Below, piece by piece: positions 1 through 5,511 of a stretch of 10,690 nucleotides of DNA (the first letter of the stretch is position 1; every line of letters starts with the position of its first letter). The notes beneath the pieces are model-generated. The model saw only the letters and a program-made list of their open reading frames with translations, was not told the DNA's origin and ran no database searches. Source of the stretch: Saprospiraceae bacterium (GTDB taxonomy: Bacteria > Bacteroidota > Bacteroidia > Chitinophagales > Saprospiraceae). Where the stretch lies: positions 1 through 10,690 of the forward strand of contig JADZBJ010000053.1 in the NCBI GenBank assembly GCA_020852155.1. The letters are read 5' to 3'. The position numbers and the translations under genes are program-made.

Positions 1-127
1 CACTTCGTTCAGGATGACAACTATTCTTAAGGTTTGTCATGCTGAACGCAGTGAAGCATCTGCTACCCACGAAGGGTAGTGTTTCACTACTGTTCGGCCA
101 GATCCTTCACTTCGTTCAGGATGACAA
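1..127. repeat. Intergenic palindromic repeat plus partial second copy
   Basis: Arms at 35-62 and 99-126 are inverted copies that match at 25 of 28 positions. Between them lies a small perfect hairpin, CTACCC (63-68) and GGGTAG (74-79) around a 5-base loop. Bases 1-20 repeat 108-127 exactly, so the window opens inside the right arm of another copy, giving a tandem arrangement. No reading frame of note crosses it. Elements with this look (TGTCAT..CTGAACG..GTGAAG) are common between genes in Bacteroidota; the genome copy number cannot be seen here. Its function is unknown; it could act as a transcript-end structure or a mobile palindrome. Confidence 0.75.
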
Positions 128-287
128 TCTTTATTTTTTTTAAATCATTGAAAATCAATTGCTTAAAATAATTTTTCAAAAAAAATTAGTACTGTCTGCT
201 AAAAAAACGGGGTAGGGTGCTCGATAGGTCATGGGGCAACCCAATGACAATCAACATTCCATTATTCACCTTACACCTTTTCTAAAA

Positions 288-1070
288 ATGAATAAGTCTT
301 TGCTTTTCACCATCATCACACTCTTCTTTCTGACTACTGCTCAGGCACAATTAGTATTTAAGGCCGACGGCGGCATTAATCGTATGCGTTACGCCTTTTC
401 TGACAATTTTCAGGATGCTTTCATTCAACAGTATGGCGCTACTTATGAGTCCAAGCGCCAAACCGGTTTTCAGGCTGGCCTGGGTGTCGGTTACAAATTC
501 GGTCCGGTGGTGACCTTGTTTCTTGAAAGCGAGTTTGTACGTCAGGGTTCACGGGTCACGACCGAAGAGACTTACGATGTGACCGTGACTGAAAAAAACG
601 GTTCGACGGCAACAGTGTTGGGCTTCCCGATCTGGACAGAAAAATACACAGCGATTCACGTTCCGCTTATGTTGCAGGTAAAGCCGTTTTCGGGTCGCTT
701 TTCGCCCATTCTCAGCATTGGCCCATCGTTTAACATGAATATTAAAGGCAAGGGCGAAGCCGTCATCGAAACACAGACCAAAACCTATCCCAACGGCGAT
801 TATGAACTCAAATTTGGCAATGGGCGCACAGACGACTATCGCTCCTTCAATATGGCCATCAATCTCCGCCCTGGTCTGGCCTTCAATGTGGACGAAGACG
901 GCATTATCAAACTCACCCTGGAGGCCAATTTCAGCCTCGGCCTGATGGATATGATGACCAGCGACCGCAAGGATTTTCTGGAAGCGGGTGGCATCGAAAT
1001 GCTCGGTACGCAAAAGCAACGTGGCACCATGTTTAACCTCGGCGTACAATTCTGCCCTACCTGCGAATAA
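288..1070 (+). CDS. Outer-membrane beta-barrel protein, PorT/OMP_b-brl_2-like
   Basis: This encodes a 260-residue exported protein. Residues 1-20 form a signal peptide (short basic start, hydrophobic LLFTIITLFFL, then TTAQAQ). The rest is a series of amphipathic strands with Gly/aromatic patterns (GFQAGLGVGYKFGP, FSPILSIGPSFNM, ALNLRPGLAFNV-like stretches), as in the small PorT-type barrels of Bacteroidota. The start at 288 is chosen over an in-frame ATG at 231 because it places the signal peptide at the N-terminus and follows a G-free leader (247-289). The barrel's last strand (FNLGVQF) is followed by CPTCE, so the protein ends in a C-x-x-C rather than the usual aromatic residue. The zinc-ribbon gene starts three bases after the stop, which suggests co-transcription. 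The substrate or partner is unknown; the family includes both structural and unassigned members. Confidence 0.8.
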   Translation: MNKSLLFTIITLFFLTTAQAQLVFKADGGINRMRYAFSDNFQDAFIQQYGATYESKRQTGFQAGLGVGYKFGPVVTLFLESEFVRQGSRVTTEETYDVTVTEKNGSTATVLGFPIWTEKYTAIHVPLMLQVKPFSGRFSPILSIGPSFNMNIKGKGEAVIETQTKTYPNGDYELKFGNGRTDDYRSFNMAINLRPGLAFNVDEDGIIKLTLEANFSLGLMDMMTSDRKDFLEAGGIEMLGTQKQRGTMFNLGVQFCPTCE

Positions 1071-1073
1071 ATC

Positions 1074-1349
1074 ATGTATCAATGCATCAACTGCGGCGCT
1101 GTTCATACGGACGGCGCCGACCGGTGCCCGGCTTGCCGGATGCCCGGTTCGCTACAACCCATGCCCGGAGCGCCAGGTTTGATACATCGCCCCGCACAAG
1201 CGCCACCACGAAATGTTTGCCCAAACTGCGGCATTGAGGTGGGCGATGAAGATCGCTGCCCGATGTGTCATTTTCCGCTGCGCCCCTCCTTGCAGGGCAC
1301 TGCTTTTACCCGACCTGAAATCCGCATCAAACAGTTGCGATTCGGGTAA
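1074..1349 (+). CDS. Small protein with two zinc ribbons
   Basis: This encodes 91 residues with no signal peptide or membrane segment, so it is probably cytoplasmic. Two four-Cys knuckle pairs are visible: C4-x2-C7 with C18-x2-C21, and C49-x2-C52 with C62-x2-C65. The spacing is nearly the same in both (10 and 9 residues between the pairs), and each ends in a similar turn (DRCPACRMP and DRCPMCHFP). They are joined by a Pro/Ala-rich linker (about 22-47), and a basic tail (RPEIRIKQLRF) follows. Such double ribbons bind structural zinc and usually serve protein-protein or nucleic-acid contacts. The start lies three bases after the upstream stop, so translation may be coupled. No specific family name can be given; the role in the group is unknown. 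Confidence 0.8.
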   Translation: MYQCINCGAVHTDGADRCPACRMPGSLQPMPGAPGLIHRPAQAPPRNVCPNCGIEVGDEDRCPMCHFPLRPSLQGTAFTRPEIRIKQLRFG

Positions 1350-1374
1350 TCCTCAGCCATTTTACCCAGATTTA

Positions 1375-1449
1375 AGTGATTTTGAAGATTTACAGGATTG
1401 ATTTTCCTGATTTTCAAGGATTTACAGACGCGAGTCATTCAAAATCACT
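1375..1449. repeat. Intergenic inverted repeat between zinc-ribbon and ExbD-like genes
   Basis: A perfect 12-base inverted pair, AGTGATTTTGAA at 1375-1386 and TTCAAAATCACT at 1438-1449, encloses a smaller pair, CAGGA (1393-1397) and TCCTG (1405-1409). The interior is built of GATTT/CAGGA/TTCAAGGATTTACAG words of the kind that recur between genes in Bacteroidota genomes. No T-run follows, so it is a poor intrinsic terminator. It may be a dispersed repeat unit or an mRNA stem separating 1074-1349 from 1477-2829. Confidence 0.5.
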
Positions 1450-1476
1450 GTGGGTTGACTTTAAACATCCTTAATT

Positions 1477-2829
1477 ATGTCAAGACGAAGTATCAGTGTC
1501 TTCAATATGAGTTTCCTGGACCTCATTACGAATTACCTCGGCGCTACGACCATACTACTGCTGGTAGCCATGAAGTACTATCAGGAAACGCCCGGCCCCA
1601 GCATCAAGCACATGGTGGACGGCAACTATGACCCCTTACACAGCACCCTGATCGCCGATGTCAACACGCAAGTGGCCGGCGTCAAAGAAGGCGATTCCAT
1701 TATGGTCGTCGTACGCTCGACGCAGGTGCAATACAAACCTGGTCAGCAAAATGGCGGTGGAGGGAATACACCACGCGACCCTTCTATATGCGGTATTTAT
1801 CCTAAAATAATGGACATCCGCTGTGACAACAACGGCACCGCGAATGACCCTTCCGACGACCAATTCACGTTCGACCTTCAAGTGGAAAAGAACGGCCCTT
1901 GTCGCGGCAGCCGCTGGAAATCAGCCGACGGTCAATCGGGCCGATACAATGCGACGGTGCATTTTGGGCCCTTCCTGATTCGGGAAGGCAACCGCGAAAT
2001 TCGGGTGAGCGACGACAGCGACCCTTCCGTACAAGCGAATATCACGGCTTATGCACCGCCACCTTGTTCCGGCAACGCTCCGGCGCCCGAACAATGCACG
2101 ATTTACGCCGCTGCGCAAAACGTGACTTGCAATGGCCAGGGCAGCAAAAATGCGCAGGATGACACCTACACTTTCGAACTTTTAGTCACGAAAAATGGCC
2201 CTTGTGGTTCATCCTGGGCCGCGGCCGGAAAAACCGGACAGTACACGTCGCCTGTGCTTTTTGGCCCTTACAAAATCAGTCAGGGCGTTCAGAAAATCAC
2301 GGTTACGGATGCGAAAAATTCGTCTATCTCGACGGTGGTGACGGTGAATCCTCCAGCGCCCTGTTCAAATGGCGGTGGAGGCGGCGACACGCAATGGCCA
2401 CAACCGCCGGGGCAGGTGAATTTTTACATCAAATGGGGCGACACCAACCAAAAAGTGGACTTGTACGTGGAAAAAGGCGGCAACTGGGCTTATCACGAAA
2501 ATCCGAACAGTCGCATCAATGGAATAGGTCAATGGAGCAGCCTGAAATCCACGATGTTCGATCGCACAGACGTGGAAACAGTGAAGCAAAACAAGCCTGT
2601 TCCGGGTGTTTATCGGGTGTACGCTTACTATAAAGGCGCGAAATCAGGCGCTGACAAACCTTCGGTCAATGTTGACTTTTATGCGCTGAGCAGCCTGAAA
2701 CCGGAGGGTAACCGTAAATACTCGGTGTCTGTACCCAATACGGATAAAAGTCCGAAACGCGGCGGTGGTAAGTTGCTGGCTACGGTGACGGTGCTGGCGG
2801 ATGGTTCGCTGCAAGTGACGGGGCCTTGA
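1477..2829 (+). CDS. ExbD/MotB-like single-pass protein with Cys-rich Ig-like periplasmic arm
   Basis: This encodes 450 residues. A short basic head (RRSISVFN) leads to SFLDLI and one hydrophobic helix (about 12-32). Asp15 sits a few residues into the helix, where ExbD, TolR and MotB carry the ion-binding Asp. Residues 33-90 may form a small exported domain. Then come two homologous units, C105-C197 and C207-C296, each with four Cys at nearly equal spacing (11/26/55 and 11/25/53), a D-D-x-[FY]-T-F strand and F-G-P-[FY]; Gly-rich linkers flank the pair. The C-terminal 310-450 part is a beta-rich domain (VDLYVEKGG, PGVYRVYAYYKG) that faintly recalls DUF2135-type sandwiches. The start at 1477, rather than 1507, keeps the basic head. 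The MotA-like gene at 3211 is the likely partner, together forming an ion-driven inner-membrane unit. The family match is by motif and topology only; no OmpA-type peptidoglycan domain is visible. Confidence 0.7.
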   Translation: MSRRSISVFNMSFLDLITNYLGATTILLLVAMKYYQETPGPSIKHMVDGNYDPLHSTLIADVNTQVAGVKEGDSIMVVVRSTQVQYKPGQQNGGGGNTPRDPSICGIYPKIMDIRCDNNGTANDPSDDQFTFDLQVEKNGPCRGSRWKSADGQSGRYNATVHFGPFLIREGNREIRVSDDSDPSVQANITAYAPPPCSGNAPAPEQCTIYAAAQNVTCNGQGSKNAQDDTYTFELLVTKNGPCGSSWAAAGKTGQYTSPVLFGPYKISQGVQKITVTDAKNSSISTVVTVNPPAPCSNGGGGGDTQWPQPPGQVNFYIKWGDTNQKVDLYVEKGGNWAYHENPNSRINGIGQWSSLKSTMFDRTDVETVKQNKPVPGVYRVYAYYKGAKSGADKPSVNVDFYALSSLKPEGNRKYSVSVPNTDKSPKRGGGKLLATVTVLADGSLQVTGP

Positions 2830-2886
2830 TGGCTTGGCCTCAATATCAATAGTGCGTAGGGTTTGTCTCGATCCATGGGCTGATTT

Positions 2887-2914
2887 GTTACTTTTTTGAG
2901 CCCAAAAAAGTAAC
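2887..2914. repeat. Perfect 12-base hairpin
   Basis: GTTACTTTTTTG (2887-2898) and CAAAAAAGTAAC (2903-2914) are perfect inverted copies around the loop AGCC. It lies 57 bases after the ExbD-like stop. The run that follows is A-rich rather than T-rich, so it does not fit a standard + strand terminator. Read on the - strand, T-rich sequence follows the stem. It directly adjoins the longer palindrome that starts at 2932 and may be part of the same element. Confidence 0.7.
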
Positions 2915-2931
2915 CAAAAAAGGCTCGGCTG

Positions 2932-3110
2932 TATAGAAATGCAACGACTTCGCCGCTGAAAAACTGCTAAAAACGACCTTTTAAAAAAAACTCGCCGGAT
3001 GATGTGTTCGGGGGCAAGCCCCGAAACCACCCATTGGCTCGAACAGTTTTTTAAAAGGCCATTTTTGCCTGCGGCACGCATTTTTTCAGGTCGAAGTCGG
3101 CATTTCTATA
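2932..3110. repeat. Long imperfect palindromic element
   Basis: The outer ends TATAGAAATGC (2932-2942) and GCATTTCTATA (3100-3110) pair perfectly. Moving inward, CGACTTCG (2945-2952) pairs with CGAAGTCG (3092-3099), CTGAAAAA-type arms follow, CCTTTTAAAAAA (2978-2989) faces TTTTTTAAAAGG (3047-3058), and the centre is TTCGGGG (3007-3013) with CCCCGAA (3019-3025) around a 5-base loop. Mismatches and small indels break the arms, so the whole 179-base stretch can fold as one interrupted hairpin. It carries no plausible gene. It fills most of the 381-base gap between the ExbD-like and MotA-like genes. It resembles a dispersed palindrome (REP- or MITE-like) but has no seen transposase; copy number is not visible here. 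Confidence 0.7.
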
Positions 3111-3159
3111 AGGCCGGTTAACGTAGTGTAACGGTTTCAGGGAAATTGAGATGTCATTG

Positions 3160-3210
3160 CAACCCCTTCAACCCTTTCAACATTTTCAACATTCAACATT
3201 TAAAAACATC
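3160..3210 (+). promoter_or_regulatory. G-free leader with four TTCAAC repeats
   Basis: The + strand has no G from 3160 up to the G of the start codon at 3213. TTCAAC occurs at 3167, 3176, 3185 and 3192 (steps of 9, 9 and 7). An unstructured, A/C/T-only leader without a Shine-Dalgarno site fits the way many Bacteroidota messages start translation. It supports the ATG at 3211 over the in-frame one at 3151, which would translate the repeats into a Gln/Phe/His-rich tail. Confidence 0.5.
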
Positions 3211-3966
3211 ATGTCTAACATATTTTCTCAACAGCGGGCCTTGTTTTTGGCCATCAGTATTTTTTCTGCCATTGTTTTCTGGCTGGTTATGTCGCAAGTG
3301 GGCCATTTGGTCGAAGGCACATCCATGTATGCGGTGTTTCGGGTGTTTGGCGGCGACGGCGTCGGTTTTTTGAAAGTACTGGCTTATGCCTCGTTTATTT
3401 TTGGCTGGCTGGAATTGCGCGACAAACAGCGTGCTATTCATCGCGAAGAAGCGGGTTTTGCTTTCAACCTGCTGCCGCAGCAAGAGCAATTGGTTTTGAA
3501 CGCCGAAGATGTTCAAAACATCAAACTGGAAGCCATTGCCCTCGAACGCAAAGGGTTTAACTACCTGATTCCCAGCCTGATCAAAAAAACGGCCACGCAA
3601 TTCCGCAACGAAAACGACGTGAGCGAAACCATGCAAGCCCTGGAAAGCAACCTCCAGGCCAGCAAGGATGCCCGCGAAGGCGAACTGGAAACCGTGCGTT
3701 ATATCATCCAGTCTATCCCGATGCTGGGCTTCATCGGCACGATCATCGAACTGACCAGTTCGCTGCGCTACATTGCCGAGAAAGACGGCCTGCGACTGAC
3801 CCGCGAAGCCATGTCCAGCGCCTTCGACGCCACGCTGGTAGCCCTGGCATTGACTATCCTGCTCACCTACTTTTATCACCAGTATATTGGCAGCATGGAC
3901 GTGTTTTTTGCCCGCGTCAGGGCGTATTTGATGGATAACCTGATTGCGCGGATTTACACGAGGTAG
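3211..3966 (+). CDS. MotA/TolQ/ExbB-family ion channel protein
   Basis: This encodes 251 residues. Four hydrophobic segments are visible: about 9-30, 51-68, 165-182 and 203-222, with a charged, helical cytoplasmic stretch (69-163) between the second and third. Two helices, a cytoplasmic domain, then two helices is the MotA/ZorA arrangement rather than the three-helix TolQ/ExbB one. The family core is clear: P170-x-x-G173-x-x-G176-T in the third helix and SSAFDATLVALALTILLTY for the fourth. With the single-pass ExbD/MotB-like protein encoded just upstream it would form an ion-conducting inner-membrane complex that turns proton or sodium flow into movement of the periplasmic arm. No flagellar, Ton or Tol genes are near, so the driven process is unknown. 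The stop is followed by a hairpin terminator at 4033-4068. Confidence 0.8.
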   Translation: MSNIFSQQRALFLAISIFSAIVFWLVMSQVGHLVEGTSMYAVFRVFGGDGVGFLKVLAYASFIFGWLELRDKQRAIHREEAGFAFNLLPQQEQLVLNAEDVQNIKLEAIALERKGFNYLIPSLIKKTATQFRNENDVSETMQALESNLQASKDAREGELETVRYIIQSIPMLGFIGTIIELTSSLRYIAEKDGLRLTREAMSSAFDATLVALALTILLTYFYHQYIGSMDVFFARVRAYLMDNLIARIYTR

Positions 3967-4032
3967 GTGGAGGGTTGCAATCGGTCATGCCGTAAATTGA
4001 CGAGAATTCATACGATAGTTAAGGGTGTAATG

Positions 4033-4068
4033 CCCGCTGCGACGAATGTTGTAGCGGGTTTCCTTTTG
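4033..4068 (+). terminator. Intrinsic terminator after the MotA-like gene
   Basis: Bases 4033-4043 and 4048-4058 form an 11-base-pair stem (CCCGCTGCGAC with GTTGTAGCGGG, two pairs being G-U) closed by the four-base loop GAAT. TTTCCTTTT follows directly. It lies 67 bases after the stop at 3966 and closes the 288-3966 group. Confidence 0.7.
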
Positions 4069-4077
4069 GGGCGATTA

Positions 4078-4111
4078 TTTGACATCGTGAATGTAAAAAA
4101 TCGTAACTTTA
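4078..4111 (+). promoter_or_regulatory. Bacteroidota-type promoter for the 4150 gene
   Basis: TTTG at 4078-4081 and TAACTTTA at 4104-4111 are 22 bases apart. The Bacteroidota consensus is a TTG-type -33 box and TAnnTTTG at -7, with about 17-23 bases between; only the last base of the -7 box differs. It sits just after the preceding terminator and about 40 bases before the ATG at 4150. Confidence 0.5.
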
Positions 4112-4149
4112 TGACGCAGGCGTATCCGTTGTAAAGTCTATTGAAGAAT

Positions 4150-4758
4150 ATGAAAAAATCAGCTATTACTCTCGCGTTCATTCTTGTTGTCCGAATGGCT
4201 TTTGCGCAGCATCTGGAATTAAAAACAGACTTGTTAATGCCCTTTTTCAAAACTGCATCTTTGGGTCTTGAAATGACGACTGACGATGATGCTACGAGTT
4301 ATCAATGGGAAATGATATACAAGGGCGGTGTAGAAGGATATTCTGTATCAGTCCCCATACTTTGTATTGGTGATTGCTATCCTTTTGTTGAATTGCCTAA
4401 CACGCTTGATATACTCGTCTTAATGCCATCTGTCCGGCATTACATTTCCTTTGACAAGCCCAAAAATGCGGGCTGGTTCATTGGCGCTTATTTAAGGAGT
4501 GACATATTGCTTTTCAGGAAAAAAATTCAAGCAGACATGATTTCTATAACGGGTTACAACAGGGGATTCAAGCCCGCCGGCAGTGATATGTTTCTTCGGA
4601 ACGCTCTTGGTATTACGATGGGAAACAAGTGGGTGCTGAATGAAAATTTGTTCGTTGAAGTAGGTATCGGATTCGATTACGAACCTTATTTTCAAGATTT
4701 GGAATGGGAGGATTTCATGACTATTCCTTCCTGTAAAGTAAGCTACCGGGTGTATTGA
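4150..4758 (+). CDS. Exported small beta-barrel-like protein of unknown function
   Basis: This encodes 202 residues. It opens with a signal peptide (MKKSAITLAFILVV, then RMAFAQ). The mature part shows alternating strand patterns, LELKTDLLMPF early on and WVLNENLFVEVGIGFDYEP late, and ends in a strand with a terminal aromatic (KVSYRVY). This is typical of small outer-membrane barrels such as the DUF3575 type, though membership is only a guess. ATG 4150 is chosen; an in-frame TTG at 4141 would add three residues and looks less likely. Its DNA seems less GC-rich than its neighbours'. It has its own promoter-like site and a terminator downstream, so it is a single-gene unit. Two Cys (in ILCIGDCYP) lie close together and may form a disulfide. 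Confidence 0.65.
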   Translation: MKKSAITLAFILVVRMAFAQHLELKTDLLMPFFKTASLGLEMTTDDDATSYQWEMIYKGGVEGYSVSVPILCIGDCYPFVELPNTLDILVLMPSVRHYISFDKPKNAGWFIGAYLRSDILLFRKKIQADMISITGYNRGFKPAGSDMFLRNALGITMGNKWVLNENLFVEVGIGFDYEPYFQDLEWEDFMTIPSCKVSYRVY

Positions 4759-4763
4759 CAATA

Positions 4764-4815
4764 TTCCCCGCAGATAGCGCAGATTTTTTGCGTAATCATC
4801 GGGGAAATTTTTTTT
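4764..4815 (+). terminator. Intrinsic terminator after the 4150 gene
   Basis: TTCCCCG (4764-4770) pairs with CGGGGAA (4800-4806), with weaker pairs inside (GAT 4773-4775 with ATC 4795-4797), followed by a run of eight T (4808-4815). It begins five bases after the stop at 4758. The inner part contains GCAGAT twice, nine bases apart, a wording that is widespread between genes in Bacteroidota. Confidence 0.65.
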
Positions 4816-4866
4816 ACCCAAAACTCAAAAGGAGAAATGCCGGGTTCTATTAGATATTATAAAAAA

Positions 4867-4898
4867 TAACTTTGTCCTGATTTGTCCGGTACTTGTCC
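4867..4898 (+). promoter_or_regulatory. TAACTTTG -7 box with three phased TTGTCC repeats
   Basis: TAACTTTG (4867-4874) matches the Bacteroidota -7 consensus TAnnTTTG exactly, though no TTTG lies at the usual distance upstream. The box overlaps the first of three direct TTGTCC copies at 4872, 4882 and 4893, which are 10 and 11 bases apart, about one helical turn. That phasing would suit a regulator binding one face of the DNA at the transcription start of the DinB-M1 unit. No regulator can be named. The ATG is about 100 bases downstream. Confidence 0.4.
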
Positions 4899-4977
4899 GA
4901 ATTGTGAAAAATAATGTCCCGATGTTTGTGCTTAAATTCATTGATAATGAATTATTTGTATAAAAATCGAATTTTTC

Positions 4978-5499
4978 ATGAATAAGAAATTACTGTCCCA
5001 CCCGCCGTCCTATTTTGATCGCTACATTTCGCTGGTTCCCGATGTTGATCTCGACGAGGCATTTGAAAACAGCCTGTCTGATTTGCGGCAATTTGACTGG
5101 GCTGCCTGCGAACGCCTTGGCTTGAATGTTTACGCGCCGGGTAAATGGACGATCCCTGATATTTTACAACACCTGCTCGACTGGGAGCGCATTATGAGTT
5201 ACCGCGCCCTGGGTTTTGCGCGGGGTGTTTTGCCAACTGCGCCGGGCCATGATGAAGATGAAATGGCCGTTGCCGCTGCCGGCCACCAGCGCCCGCTGCA
5301 AGATTTGATCCAGGAAATGTATGCGCTGCGAGCCAGCACCCGAATGCTTTTCAACAGCATGAACGAAGCGCAACTCCTCAAAACGGGCATTGCCTTCAAT
5401 TCTGAAATTTCTGCCCTGGGCCTGGCCTACACCTTGCTTGGCCACCAGCGTCACCACCTGAATGTCATTCAGGAACGGTATTTCCCCATTTTATCCTAA
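4978..5499 (+). CDS. DinB-family four-helix metal-binding protein
   Basis: This encodes 173 residues, the usual size for DinB-fold proteins (DinB/YfiT superfamily). The three-His metal site is visible: H65 in LQHLLDWE, then H156 and H160 in LGHQRHHLNVIQERYF, which also matches the family's closing helix. KWTIPDILQHLLDWE is the characteristic second-helix wording. There is no signal peptide, so it is cytoplasmic. Members of this superfamily include thiol transferases and many proteins of unknown role; the older 'damage-inducible' name does not set its function here. The next gene starts 12 bases after the stop, so the two are probably one transcript, yet one product is cytoplasmic and the other exported. 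The substrate is unknown. Confidence 0.8.
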   Translation: MNKKLLSHPPSYFDRYISLVPDVDLDEAFENSLSDLRQFDWAACERLGLNVYAPGKWTIPDILQHLLDWERIMSYRALGFARGVLPTAPGHDEDEMAVAAAGHQRPLQDLIQEMYALRASTRMLFNSMNEAQLLKTGIAFNSEISALGLAYTLLGHQRHHLNVIQERYFPILS

Positions 5500-5511
5500 A
5501 CCTCAACCACC

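Noticed and set aside
231..287. N-terminal extension of the beta-barrel gene from ATG 231
   Set aside because: It would place 19 polar residues before the signal peptide, and the ATG at 288 has the G-free leader seen at other starts.
549..1106. Reverse-strand open frame inside the beta-barrel gene
   Set aside because: It lies opposite a gene with signal peptide and barrel pattern, and its product has no recognisable domain; it is a shadow of codon bias.
2887..2914. Terminator of the ExbD-like gene
   Set aside because: The perfect hairpin is followed by A's, not T's, on the + strand, so it does not fit an intrinsic terminator in that direction.
2644..3081. Reverse-strand open frame over the 3' end of the ExbD-like gene and the palindrome
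   Set aside because: It runs through the inverted-repeat arms and has no domain-like content.
3193..3879. 228-residue reverse-strand open frame opposite the MotA-like gene
   Set aside because: The + strand product has clear family motifs; the reverse product is a His/Gln/Phe-rich shadow without them.
1477..3966. Zorya-type anti-phage defence (ZorA/ZorB)
   Set aside because: The channel pair is reminiscent, but there is no OmpA-like peptidoglycan domain in the single-pass protein, no long ZorA tail, and no ZorC/ZorD helicase or nuclease genes nearby.
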